From: Cyanophora paradoxa
Lineage: Eukaryota > Glaucocystophyceae > Cyanophorales > Cyanophoraceae
Assembly (NCBI GenBank): GCA_004431415.1
Contig: QPMI01000490.1
Location: forward strand, 62,001-126,000
Reading direction: 5' to 3'
DNA: 64,000 nt
Shown: one piece after another, positions 37,801-47,966 of the stretch
How the letters are laid out: every line of letters starts with the position of its first letter
Position numbering within the stretch: position 1 is the first letter of the stretch
Made by a program: the position numbers and the translations under genes
The notes under the pieces: generated by a model
Databases searched by the model: none
The model's input: only the letters and a program-made list of their open reading frames with translations
Told to the model about the DNA's origin: nothing

Positions 37801-39940
37801 TCGGACTGCGCCATCAGCTCCAGCCCCCGCGCCTTTGAAGAGTTATAATCAAGAATTGAGATGAGAATCCAGATCGACGCAGTCGCTGTCGGGTTTGAGC
37901 GCACCTTTGCTTGTGCGAGCTTCTTCCTGCTCCGTTTTTCGCTGGGCTGAGATGACGACGGCCGTTTTTTCGACGCCCCCGGCGAAGGGGTGGATGGGGA
38001 AGCTCGAGCTCCGAGGTCTAGATCTGGGACGCAGAGCGCTAGCGCGGCTTTTTAGAATCTTCATTTGCGCTGCAGCTGGCTGCAATAATTTCGCAAATGG
38101 GACCTGCAAGTGGTGTCGAGCTTGACGATATCAATTTCGGTGTCTTCCCTGTTTCGAATATATTAATTAATTTGAGAATTCGCCGCTGGCAGCTGCAGCT
38201 GCAACGACTTCGGTGGCTTCCGCTTCCGCACCGGGTTCGGAGCTTGCAATTGATGATGCCGCTGGCGTCGGCTCAGGTCTCGTTTCCTTCGTCAGGGACT
38301 CGTTGTAGTCGCCGATCCGTCTTTCCATCTGAAATGGCGTAATTGTATAAGCATCTGGTATATCTTGACCTTCAGCTTGCCTTGTCTCAGTCTCAAAGGC
38401 GGACCTTGTCGTATTTGAGCGCGGCAGGTCCGCTCCCGATCTTGTGGTAACACATGGAAAGATTTTTGCAGAGCGCGCGCAGAGCGCGCCTGAGCCGAAC
38501 ATCTGCAGCGAATGGCATGCTCGTCGGGTCGACAGCAGCCTTCCTGTCTTTGATGAACCTCGAGAAGAGTTCGTGTTTAAGAGCATCCTGGAGACCCGTT
38601 CGGAAATTCGATAAATTGTATACGTACAAGCTCTGGACAGGCGTTCATGATCACGATCAGCTATAGCTACAGCGCACCTGGTAGTACTGGACTGCGCGCC
38701 CGGCGTTCCCCTGTACTGCCTGGGTGATCTGCCCCGCATTGAAAGCGCCGAAGAGAGCTGCCTGGGTCCGTCGGTAGCGCTTTGCGGCGTGCTGTACCAT
38801 AGTCGAGGCGCTTTCTTCCTCTGACTGCCAGTAGGAACGCGTACTCATGACAGACTGCGAAGAAACCATTTTATATATATTTAATTTGAAAATTATTGCC
38901 TCCTCTTTTAATTCGCACCTCCGCGACAATTACAGCATCGTTGAAACATGGTCCTTCCAGAATGCAGCTGTTGAACTGCCACCACAAAGCTGAGGATACC
39001 AGCTCGTAAAAATCCATCGAAAATTCAGGCTCGCTTTTGATCAAGCTCAGCGTTTTAACCACTGCGTTGACTGTCTGCTTGCTCGCCGACAGGGGGGAGT
39101 GCGGTAGTGAGCTGCAACAGAGAAAGGCCGGCGCCGCAGCGAGCTCGGTACGTTTACCTCGGTCAACTCAGTGACGAGAGGCCTGATGACATCCGTGCTC
39201 TTCGGAGACAGGCTTTGCTCCCCGAGGAGATCGAAGATTTCCAGTGCTTGCTTCACCCCAGGTACATGCGAATGCCTCTGCCACTGCGAAAATGCGGGTC
39301 GAATCGACAACCGCGCGCGGCCGCCGGGTATATTCATGCAGATGGCCTAGGTATAGATGCGGACCCGGACGCGAGCTTCGCTGTCGCGACGCGACAGATC
39401 GGGCTTGACGACGAGCAATTCCATTTCAATACTCCATTCTTCTTGCGGAGCGCCTGCGGCCTGGAGGGCGGAAATCGAGATCGGTTTCGACGAACCAACT
39501 CGCATCCGGCCGAATTCGAATTTAAAAAACAAGCACGGCGAAGTCTCGGAGTCGGCAATAGCATGTGAACACTTGTCCAGATGCATCCATCGCGCTTTCG
39601 CGGTTGCCAATCGCCCGCGAAATTCGCGCCGCGAACTTCGCGCCTCCCTTCAAATTCGCGCCCGGCCGCAGCCGTCGTCTGATCGAAAATCTGCGGCAGC
39701 TGATCCTTCGAATTCGGCAGCCGATCCTTCGCAGGCGGAAAGAGGCGATTGCAAGCGGCGATTGCGAGACGAGGAAAGAGGCGGAAAGAGCGGAAAAGAA
39801 TAATATTATTTGCGTCACGGCGGACCGGCCGGGATCGTGGGGAGATATCGCCAAGCTTAAGGGTAATTTTTATTTGTATAGGCCAGGGGAGGTCCGGTCG
39901 TTGGGCGCATCCTGTAGTTCGCGCGATCGCCGTCGGCATC
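34865..39940 (-). CDS. TPR plus CCCH zinc finger plus RING-H2 protein (probable E3 ubiquitin ligase)
   Basis: The best part is 36,508-34,865. Removing an intron at 36,171-36,254 completes a CCCH finger (CRYFARGFC, CRLGGRC and RYLH; C-x7-C-x5-C-x3-H). Removing 36,052-36,119 joins it in frame to the RING start (CAIC). Removing 35,820-35,896 produces CGHEFHGSCIDGW followed by CCPIC, a complete RING-H2 (C-x2-C-x17-C-x1-H-x2-H-x2-C-x13-C-x2-C). A Pro/Ala linker and a coiled coil rich in Glu, Arg and Ala follow. Upstream exons (37,900-36,900) encode TPR-like helices, two of them homologous (starts R-D-A-A-D-V-E-A-R and R-D-P-A-D-V-E-A-R). Exons from 39,610 to 38,170 look coding but are unrecognised (for example ALEIFDLLGEQ and LFGAFNAGQITQAV). 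CCCH plus RING recalls makorins, RNA-binding E3 ligases. The 5' limit is uncertain, and the upstream exons could be a separate gene. Confidence 0.65.
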
Positions 39941-40160
39941 GGTTGCCTGAAAATTGGATTTATCTAGCACGATTCCGTCTTCTGCTGATCCGACGATCGT
40001 GTTTTTCATTGCGTCCGACGGTCCGGCCGCCCGGGCGGTCGTTCCCCTTTGGTTTAAATTTGCCTCTTCCTCGTCAACTTCTGCCTCCCCTTCAAGGCTT
40101 CGAAATTCGGCTTGCAAAAAAAATTGGCACTTGTTCCCGCGGCTAATCGATATCTTGCTT

Positions 40161-40213
40161 ATTGCACGCCGGACGGCGCGGGCCCCCCCACCACAGTCCT
40201 AGGGTTCAACGGT
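40161..40213. repeat. Dispersed repeat, copy B, right of gene 4
   Basis: The second copy of the block at 34,397-34,450, with CCACCACAGTCCTAGG conserved. The companion block is at 40,264-40,309. Between them here lies a short CACAGT repeat (40,224-40,260). Both copies have the same orientation and are about 5.76 kb apart. Confidence 0.8.
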
Positions 40214-40748
40214 CTTGAATTCGTCACAGTCACAGTTTGCGCATGCAGTCACAGTCACAATATGCAGTTCGAATTCGTATACGTACTTGCAATTGATTCA
40301 ACAGTGCGCGTGTTGTGTTATTAGTGCTTCAATATACTAGTTCTAGTCACTGAGTACAAGATGTTACTAGTCTGGTACTTCACTATGAGCTTTCGCAAGC
40401 CATATTAGCAGCAATGAATGTGCATGTCGCGATAATCCTGGAAAATTAAAATGAAATGGATCTGTAGGCATAGGCCGTGACAGCCACGTACACTGAGTAA
40501 TCTGAACTAAAAGACCGAGCAGTAAAGGGCTGTGTAAATGTGCAGCTGGGGGCTTAAATCGGCCCTCGGCCGCGATCGAGATCGGCCCTCGCGATCGACA
40601 GCTGCAGGTGACTGCCCACGGCCAGGCCTGAACACAAGATCGCGATGGGGAGGGGGGCGCCCCGACCGCGCCCCCTCCGGGAGCTCCCCGACCCTCGCGA
40701 GCCATCGGGCGCCGCCGCCCGGCGGCCGCCCCGCGGGCCACAGCCGCA

Positions 40749-43700
40749 TCAACGCGGCCCCGCCGCCTTCGCCCGCAGCCGCGTCACCTCCTGCGCAGCC
40801 CCGAGGTGCGGTCAGGGCCGACGGCCGCGGACGAGGCCGGCGCGACGCCGGCGCAGCCCCAGAGGCGAGGTCAGGGCCGAGGGCCCGGGGGGCCGGGGCC
40901 GGACGAGGCCGGCGCGACGCTGACGCTAAGGATCTGGGGGGCCGCCGCACCTCCATGAGGGCGCGGGCAGCGTCGGCCTCGCCCTGCGCCCGCATGACGA
41001 CGGAGAGGTTCTGCATCGCCGCCAGCACGTTCGGGTGCTCCGCCCCGTGCGCCCGCCTCAGCAGCCGCAGCGCCTCCTGCGAGGGGTCGAAGACGCGTGA
41101 GGAGGGGGAGGGCAGAGGGGGAGGAAAGGCGGGCGGACCTCGAGGAGGGGGCGGGCGGCGGCGGTGTCGCCCTGGGCGTGCGTCAGGTTGGCCAGGTTCA
41201 GCGTGTACGCCGCCACCGCCGCGTGCTCCGCCCCCAGCGCCGCCCTCTTCAGCCCCAGCATCTCCTGAGGGAAGGAGGAGGTCATGATCAGCCGAACGCC
41301 GGGGGAACGATCAGCGGCTGATCGCGCGCGCGCCTGGTACGCGGCGCGGGCGGCGGGGACGTCGCGCTGCTCGAGCAGCAGCGCCGCCAGTGCCTCGAGC
41401 GTCGTCGCCACGTCGGCGTGCGCCGGGCCCAGCGCCTTCTTCAGCAGCCGCAGCGCCTCCTGCGCGGGTCGCTCTCAGGTTCCAGAGGGCCCCCAAGAAG
41501 GCGAAGGCGCCGGCGCGCGCGCCTCGAGGACGGGGCGGGCGGCCGCGTAGTCCTTCTGGGCGTACAGCAGGCCCGCCAGGTTCTGCATCATCCGCCCCAC
41601 GTCGGGGTGCTCCGGCCCCAGCGCCTTCTTGAACACCCGCAGCGCCTCCTGCAAGGGCGACGGATGTCAGATAGGACTTTCGCGGAGGCGCGGGCGCGCG
41701 CGGGCGCGCGGGGCACCTCGTAGAGGGGCCGGGCGGAGGAGAGCTTTCCCTGCGCGTGCAGCAGCTGGGCGAGCCGCTGCGTCGTGTTCGCGACGTCGAG
41801 GTGGTCCGCCCCCAGCGCCTTCTTCCGCAGCCTCAGCGACTCCTGCGGAGCGGCGGGCGTCAGGCACGGGCGGCGGCCGGGTAGGCGGGCTGGCGCCGGC
41901 GGGCGCGCCTCGAGCATGGTCCGGGCCCCGGCGGCGTCGCCCTGGTCCTGCAGCAAGAGCGCCAGGTTCTGCAGCGTCGTCGCCTGCTGCGGGTGCTCCG
42001 GCCCCAGTGTCTTCTTCTGCACCCGCAGCGCCTCCTGCATGCGCGGCGTTGAAATCAAGAAAGCGAGAGGAAGGAGGAAGGCAGGGGGCCGGCACCTCGT
42101 ACAGGGGCCGCGCCGCCGCGAGCTTGCCCTGCGCCTTGAGCGCCAGGGCCAGGTTCTGCATGGTGCCCGTCACGTCCGGGTGCTCCGGCCCCATCGACTT
42201 CTTCAGCAGGCGCAGCGCTTCCTGCGCGGCGCGGAGAACGATCAACGATCTAGAGAGGGAGGGGGGCGGCGGGGGGCGCCGGCCGGACCTCGAGGAGCGG
42301 CTGCGCCGCCGCGTAGTCCCCCGCGCCGATCCGCATGCTCGCGAGGTTCTGCATCGTCTTCGCGACCTGCGGGTGCTCCGCCCCGTGCGCCTTCTTCTGC
42401 ACCCGAAGCGCCTCCTGCGCAGGCCGGTCCGAAGCCGTCAGCGGTGCGGGGCGAAGGGCAGGGAAGCAGATCTAGAGGCCCCGGTGGGGAGAGTGGCTGC
42501 GCGAGCGCGCGCTCGCCTCGAGCATGGGCCGCGCGGCGGCGGCGTCGCCCGTGGCGTAGAGCAGCAGGGCCAGGTCCTGCATGGCGGAGGCTACCTCGGG
42601 GAGCTCCGCCCCGCCCGCCTTCCTCTGCAGCCGCAGCGCCTCCTGCTCGGAAAAGGTCAGAGCTCGGAAAAGAGCGCAGAAGCGACGGGGCGGCGCGCCA
42701 CACCTCGTAGAGGGGCCGGGCGGCCGCGTAGTCGCCCTGGGCCTCGTGCAGGTTGGCCATCTTCTGCATCGCCCTCGCCACGTTCGAGTGCTCGGGCCCC
42801 AGCGCCTTCTTGTAAAGCTGCTGCGCCTCCTGCGCGGGGCGGCCGGGGCGGCCGGTCACCGACACGGACGAAGCCTAGACCTAGGGCGGGGAGGAGGAGG
42901 CGGCGGGGGCGGGCCTCGAGCAGGGGCCGCGCGGCCTTGAAGTCGCCCTGGGCCTTGAGCAGGGTGGCCAGGTTCTCCAGCGCCAGCCCGACCTCGGGGT
43001 GCCCCGGCTCCAGCGTCTTCCTCCGCACCCGCAGAGACTCCTGCCCGGCCCGCGCGCGTGGGACTCCGGCGCGGATCCGGAGAAGAAGGGGCCGGGCGCC
43101 GGGCGCCGGTCGCACCTCGTAGAGGGGGCGGGCCCCCGCGAAGTCGCCGGTCGCCATCCGCAGGTTCGCGAGGCTGAGGGCCGCCGCCGCCGCGTCCGCG
43201 TGCTCCGGCCCCCTCAACTTCGTCTGCAGCCGCAGCGCCTCCTGCGCGACCGGAAGTCAGCGGGCGCGGAGGGGCGGGTCGGCAGAGCGCGCCTGGAGGA
43301 ACGGGATGCCCTCGCCGGCGCGGCCCATCGCGTCCAGGAGGACGCCCGCCCGCCGCAGGTCCGCCGGGTCCGCCTCGTCGCTGCCCTTGTGCAGCGCCGC
43401 CGCGAGCCGCCCGGCCGCCTCCGCCGGGCGCCCGCTGGCGAGCCAGAGCCGAGCCGCCTCCGCCTCGTCCAGGTGCCGGAGGACGTCGGGCCGGCACAGG
43501 ACGTCCGCGAGGCGCTCCGCCGAGCCCGGCCCGCCCCGCGCCAGCGCCCAGGGCGCCTCCTCCGCGCGCCGCTGCGACGCCGGCCGCCGCGCGAAGAAGG
43601 CGCCCAGGCTCGCGTGCATGGCCGCCCGCTCGCCCTCCACCGGCGCCAGCGCGCCGCCGGCGCCCCGCCGGCCTCGCGGGCCAGGCCGAACTCGAGCTCG

Positions 43701-44947
43701 GCCGCCTCGCCGGCCGAGCGGTGCGCGAAGGCGAAGAGGCCGCCCCCGGAGGCGAGGAGCGGCCGGAACTCGCCCCAGAAGCGGTCCCACTCCTCGGGCT
43801 CGGGCCCGCCGATGTTGTCGACGCCCACCAAGGCCTTCAGCTCGTCCTCCGCCATGCCGCGCCGGGCGCACGCGACGGCCGATGCCGCCTCGCGCACGAG
43901 CGACGCGCCGTGGCGCGCGGCGAGGCGGCGCAGGACGGCGCGGAAGAGGTCCCGCGGCGCGCCCCCGCAGCCGAGCAGCGCGTCAACTTCGGCCTCGAGG
44001 TGGGCCTCGGCCGGGGCGCGCGAGAGCTCGTCGAGGAGGACGGCGAGGAAGAGCGGGCGGCGGCACGCCTCGGCCCGCGCGACGCGCTCGAGGCACGCGT
44101 CGGGCAGGGGGCGCCCCCGCTCGCGGAGCGCGGCCTCGGCCGCCGCGCGGCGCCGGGCCTCCGAGAGCGGCGCGACCTCGCGCGCCGTGTGAGGCCTCGC
44201 CATCGCCGCGTCGAGGACAGGGCCTGCGCGCGGGGCCGCGTCGGCGGAGCGCCGGGCGCGCGAGCGGCGGCGGCCGCCGCACCGCGCGGGCCGCTCGAGA
44301 CGAGGATGCGGAGGCGGGGGCCGGCGGCTGGCGGGAGCCATGCGAGGTCGCGCACGGCGGTCGCCGAGTCTTCCCGGAGCGCGTCCAGACCGTCCAAGGC
44401 GAGGACGACGCGGGCGGCCGAGCTGGAGGCGCCAGCGGCGAGGAAGGCGCTCAGGCGGGCGGCGACCTCGGCCTCCGAGCCGCGCAGGTTGAGGCCCTCC
44501 GTACCGGGCCATTGGGCGCGGATCACATCCCCGCTGAGGCGCCTGCCGGGCGCGTGAGCATCCGTATAAGTGGGGATGAGGGGCGCGTGCGGCGCGGGCC
44601 GCGCGGCGCCCGCACCGGGCGATGGAGGCGAGCGGCGCGCTGCCCTGCGATTCGAAGCCGAAGTACAGAATCATCACGTCGTCCGGGTGCAAGGCCGCCC
44701 ACTCTTTCGCCCAGTTGGCGAGGAGAGCTGCCGGCGGCGCATGCGGTCAGCTCGATCGGATCGAGCGGGCGGATCGATAGAACTGCGCATGCACACCGCT
44801 CTTGCCGCAGCCTTCCTCCCCGCGCACGATGAGGATCTCAGGCCCCGAGGCCGCCGCGTACGCGCTCAGGGCCTCCATCTCCTCCTCGTCGCGCACAAAC
44901 ACACGCTGCAGCATCGCGTCGCCCGCCCGCTCCGCGGGCTGATCCAT
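40749..44947 (-). CDS. Nephrocystin-3-like P-loop NTPase with 12 TPRs
   Basis: The start at 44,947 (MDQPAERAGD) leads to a Walker A (GEEGCGKS), continued across an intron as ALLANWAKEWAALHPDD and YFGFESQGSAPLASIAR. The next exon gives RLSGDVIRAQWPG and a Walker B (RVVLALDGLDAL), followed by a helical STAND/NACHT-like region down to about 43,270. The C-terminal half is twelve 42-residue kinesin-light-chain-type TPRs (pattern EALRLxKKALGPEHPxV, then NLAxLL, AQGD and AARPLYE). They lie near 43,230, 43,040, 42,830, 42,640, 42,420, 42,222, 42,040, 41,846, 41,652, 41,464, 41,270 and 41,080. Each is one exon flanked by phase-0 introns of mostly about 70-95 nt. A short last exon (EVTRLRAKAAGPR) ends with TGA at 40,749. 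In animals NPHP3 acts at the ciliary inversin compartment. In algae this architecture is common, and the STAND switch may instead serve signalling or self-defence. Confidence 0.85.
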
Positions 44948-45529
44948 CGCAGACCCCGCCGGAGCATGTACCCCCCGAGACCCGAACTTCAGATCTGCGC
45001 CCTTCTTTTCGCATGACGTCGACGCGCTCTGAAGTCAATTCTAGGCGCAGCGCGGTGCAGGGAAGGCGGTGCAGGCCCGCTGCAGCCCAGGCGAGCTAGC
45101 GTCACATCCGGACTACAGCCGTTTCTCAGTGCTTCAGATCTAGCTATATAGACCCGATCAACCGATCGGCCCGACAGAATACATCCTCCGGCTGCGTACG
45201 TTGGTTTTGGAGAAGATCCCGGCCTCAGCTCCCAATTGTAAGCTCACGCCCGAACGTCAGACTAGTACTTAAGCTTGCACATGCATATGCATATGCGCAT
45301 GCCGGGCGAGAGCTGAGCTTTACATCGAACCGTTGGACCCCCGAAGTTCCAGCTCATGATTAGGACGTGCAACCCGCACGGGGGCCGACGCGTGCAGATC
45401 GATATCTTGAGATAGGACCGGTATACGTACCGGCCGCGGCGCGGCCCGGACGTCGACCGGGCAGAGCGCGACGTAGCCTCCGGCCGGCCGGCCAGCGCTG
45501 ATCCCTCTGAGCGATCTCGGGGCAAGGCC
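44948..45529. other. Divergent intergenic region
   Basis: About 580 bp between the start codons of the NTPase/TPR gene (-) and gene 6 (+). It has lower GC than the genes, with CATATGCATATGCGCATGC at 45,283-45,301. I see no gene. It presumably holds both promoters. Confidence 0.5.
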
Positions 45530-47476
45530 ATGGGCGTCGTGGTCTCGTCGGCGTCCGTGGCGTCTTCTCCGCCCTCCTCGCACTCCAGCTTCCAGCTGGA
45601 AAAGCCCGGGGCCGGCTCGCAGCGCCGCGGCTCGCGGCCGCGCACGCTCTCGGGCTCCTCGTCGGCGTCGGGATCGGGCGAGGCGCAGCCGCAGCCGCGG
45701 CTGCACTGGGCGCTCGCGCACGTGCACCGCCTCCAGGCGCACCTCCGCCAGCGCCTCGACTCGAACGCCCTACCGGACCCCGAGCCGCACGAGGAGGAGG
45801 CCCCCGCCCCGGCCCCGGCCCCGGCCCCGCCCCGGGCTCCTCCGGCGCGGCACGGCAGCTGGGGCTCGCGGCGGGGGTCGACGTCCCTGAACCGGGACCG
45901 GACGCCGGAGCGCCCGGAGCCGCCGGACCCCGCCGCCGCCGCCGCCGCCGCCCGCATGCTCAAGACGTTCGAGCCTTCCGCCGTCCCTTCCCTCACCGTC
46001 TGCCCCCCGCCGGCCCCGCCCCGCTCCGCCCCCGAGCACCCCGCCGAGCCGCCCCCGCGCTTCCTGCACGGGGCGCGGGAGGGGTACGGCGAGCTGGAGC
46101 GGGCGGGCCTCTCGCTGCCCGCGCTGGCGGCCCTCGTCAACCACGCGGAATTCGCGGGGGACCCGGAGGCTTGGGCCCCCGCCCTGCTCGCCCTCGCCCT
46201 CTGCGAGCTCGCCGACCGCGGGCTCGCCGGCTTCGCCCCCCCCGCCGAGGACGGCATCGCCGCCGGCGAGGCCGGGTACGGCAACTTCGCCGTCGTCCTG
46301 GCGGATCCGGGGGGGTACGAGGATGCCGAGGGGCCGGGGCTGCCCGGGGGGCTGGGGGCCATCGCCGCCTTCGTCGCCTCGCGGGGCGGGCGGGCCACGA
46401 CCCTCGAGATCTGCCGCGCCTTCATCGCTCAGGTGAGCCAGATCCCGCCCTGGCCCGCGGCCGGCGCCCCGCCGCCCCGGACCGGAGCCGGCTGGGCTGA
46501 CCGCTTACCCCCCCGCGCAGCGCGACCCGGAGGCGGAGGAGGGCACCGGGGTGCGGGGCCGCGTCTACTCCCGGGTACCCTTCCCCCCTTCCCCCCCCCT
46601 CTCCTACCCCGTCTCACGGGCCCCAGTACACGGGCGCGCTCTCGCGGGAGCTGGCGGAAGCCGGCCTCAAGCGCGTCCTGCCCCACGTCGCCGCCTTCCG
46701 CCTCCCACCCCGCCCCGCCCCGCCCCCCTCGGGCCCCGGGGGGCCGGCGCCGGCGCCGGGCGGGGCCGGCGGGGGCCGCCCCGCGATCTCGCCCTCGTGC
46801 CCGCTGACGCCGGCGGGGCGGCGGGCGGCCGTCGCCGGCGCCGTGCTCGCCGGGGCCCTCTGGGAGGCCGAGCGAGCCCGCCGCGCCCTCTCCCTCCTCT
46901 CCCGCGGCCTCCTCCGCCAGCTCTGCTCGGGCCCCCTGTACGCGTACCCCCCCGCGGAGGAGCCCGCGGCGGCGTACCCCCGGAACCCCATCCCGGCGGC
47001 GCTGATGCTGGCTCTGGAGGATAGGCAGCGCCCCCGGTTCGCCGCCTCCCTTGCCGGGCCCGCCGGCGCCGGGCCCGGCGCCGACCCCCTCCCGGGCCTC
47101 GGGCGCGTACCCCCCGAGCCCGAGCCCCCCGGGCCAGAGGGCGGGCCCGCCTTCTCCATCGACTCCGCGGACGTCCTAGCGTGCGCCGGCTACCCCTCCC
47201 CCCCCTCCTCTTCCTCACCTGAGGCGCCTCCCCCCCCCCCACCGCAGGCGGGTGCTGTTCCTCACGGAGTCGCGGCGCCCCTGGGGGCGGCGGCACCTCT
47301 GGGAGAACACGTGGGTGGCCGGCCTCGCCGCCGCCCGCGAGAAGGAGAGCCCCGGCCCCGGCCCCGGCCCCGGCCCCGAGCCCAGCCGGCAGCGCCCCGC
47401 CCCCTTGGCCTGGGCCCCCCCGGCTCCCCTGGAGCTCCCTGGCCCCGCCCCGCCCCTCCCGATCGCGGCCGCGTGA
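45530..47476 (+). CDS. Unrecognised alpha-helical protein
   Basis: Four exons, read as 45,530-about 46,435, 46,521-46,574, about 46,630-47,185 and about 47,249-47,476 (TGA). The N-terminus (MGVVVSSASV) is followed by a Ser/Pro/Ala-rich region with an (Ala-Pro)n run. A compact helical part follows (SLPALAALVNHAEFAGD, WAPALLALALCELADRG, LEICRAFIAQ), then YTGALSRELAEAGLKRVL, another helical segment (AGALWEAERARRALSLLSRG) and a last exon with RVLFLTESRRPWGRRHLWE and a Gly-Pro repeat. No membrane helix or signal peptide is evident, and I do not recognise a family. Splicing is consistent: intron 2 begins GTACCC and ends CCCCAG, the style seen in the Tmc-like gene. It is not known to be related to its neighbours. 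Confidence 0.6.
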
Positions 47477-47966
47477 CCGCGGCGCTGCTGCCAACTTAAG
47501 CTTGGGGCCGGCACCGGTCGCCGGACAGGTGAGCCTGCAGCTGGTGACAAGTGGTGAGCCTTGAGCTCCGATCGCGAGCTTGGCCTGCCACTGACTCATT
47601 AGCCTTCATTAGCCTCCGAGCTTGGCCTGCCACTAGCTCACTAGCCAGCTGAAGCCTTATTGATTAGCCTTCATTGTAGCCTTGTTAATTATATACAATC
47701 GTTGGCGTTGATCACGTTGGCATCGGTTGATTGATTATATCTATAAAATTCTGCCATATCGATCTACCACATACTGAATCACGATATCGCGATCGATCGC
47801 GAGCGCGATATCGCGACGTTGATCGCGAGCTCGAGGCGAAGGCACACGACTTCCCCGACTCCCTCCCCGGGTCTCGGAAGGGGTATAGGTCCCATCGCAG
47901 CGGTGGCCAGCTCCAGTCGCAGCCGTCTGACCTCTTGTCTTTACGTGGATTCGAGCATCAATATTA
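47477..47966. other. Intergenic region with a short tandem repeat
   Basis: Nearly 500 bp of lower-GC sequence. The unit CGAGCTTGGCCTGCCACT occurs at 47,575-47,592 and 47,617-47,634, each followed by a related CTCA(T/C)TAGCC. A palindrome-rich stretch of CGATATCGCGATCGATCGCG type lies at about 47,780-47,820. No gene seen. Confidence 0.55.
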
